A stretch of 14,957 nucleotides of DNA from JAJFTV01 sp964426355 (GTDB lineage Bacteria > Chloroflexota > Anaerolineae > Anaerolineales > Anaerolineaceae), in the NCBI GenBank assembly GCA_964426355.1, contig CAYRRA010000111.1, forward strand, positions 1 through 14,957, read 5' to 3'. Made by a program: the position numbers and the translations under genes. The number at the start of each line of letters is the position of its first letter. The first letter of the stretch is position 1. The notes below the pieces were generated by a model, which was given only the letters and a program-made list of their open reading frames with translations, was not told the DNA's origin and ran no database searches. Positions 14,918-14,957 of this stretch are shown here, one piece after another.

Positions 14918-14944
14918 AAACCAGAGCCCGACGGACTCTGGTTT
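14913..14944 (-). terminator. Probable terminator of a minus-strand gene beyond the right edge
   Basis: AAACCAGAG / CTCTGGTTT (14918-14926 with 14936-14944), 9-base loop that can pair further through CC/GG. On the minus strand the stem is followed by TTTTTCGTT; on the + strand T-runs are interrupted (TTTGACTTT). This suggests a minus-strand gene to the right, convergent with groEL. Confidence 0.6.
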
Positions 14945-14957
14945 GACTTTAGTAGCG

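Overview
The window looks like an ordinary chromosomal segment from an anaerobic Chloroflexota bacterium, most likely of class Anaerolineae. This placement is an inference. It rests on two single-pass membrane TPR proteins with Thr/Pro-rich linkers, a CIRCE-controlled groES-groEL operon, strong Shine-Dalgarno sites, moderate GC content and the general gene set. No rRNA, tRNA, CRISPR array or intact mobile element was seen. A run of ten Ns at 9627-9636 marks an assembly gap, so the window is two contigs joined by a scaffold and the true gap length is unknown.

Left part (1-6054). The window opens inside the 3' end of an oligopeptide/dipeptide ABC transporter ATPase (OppD/DppD type). Its stop overlaps the start of the partner ATPase (OppF/DppF type). 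These + strand genes end at a hairpin (1315-1341) that also faces a minus-strand creatininase-family amidohydrolase. Next comes a minus-strand, tightly coupled three-gene ABC-2 exporter of NatA/NatB type: one ATPase (4797-5705) and two different but related permeases (3599-4804 and 2369-3592). Its upstream region carries six ATTGTA hexamers at 8-9 bp spacing, a likely operator for an unknown regulator.

Middle part (6055-9850). A minus-strand 12-helix MFS/GPH-type transporter has its own terminator. It is followed by a minus-strand cluster reading SDR oxidoreductase, cupin_5 (DUF985) protein and TrmD (tRNA m1G37 methyltransferase). Here trmD is not in its usual ribosomal operon. The SDR N-terminus is lost in the N gap, and the reading frames on the two sides do not give a natural start.

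Right part (9637-14957). Two + strand, overlapping, paralogous TPR membrane proteins (430 and 452 aa) follow a good sigma-70-type promoter whose predicted start point falls on the first ATG, suggesting a leaderless mRNA. The two proteins align at the N-terminus without gaps and share two cysteines exactly 31 residues apart. The second also has a cysteine cluster C-X4-C-X5-C-X4-C. Downstream is groES-groEL with a promoter (TTGACT-17-TATCAT), a perfect CIRCE operator and a strong terminator. The last ~300 bases hold no recognised gene. They carry a long imperfect inverted repeat and a hairpin followed by T5 on the minus strand, probably the terminator of a minus-strand gene beyond the window.

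No clearly new multi-gene system is evident. The parts most worth a second look are the TPR pair, the ATTGTA operator array and the assembly gap.
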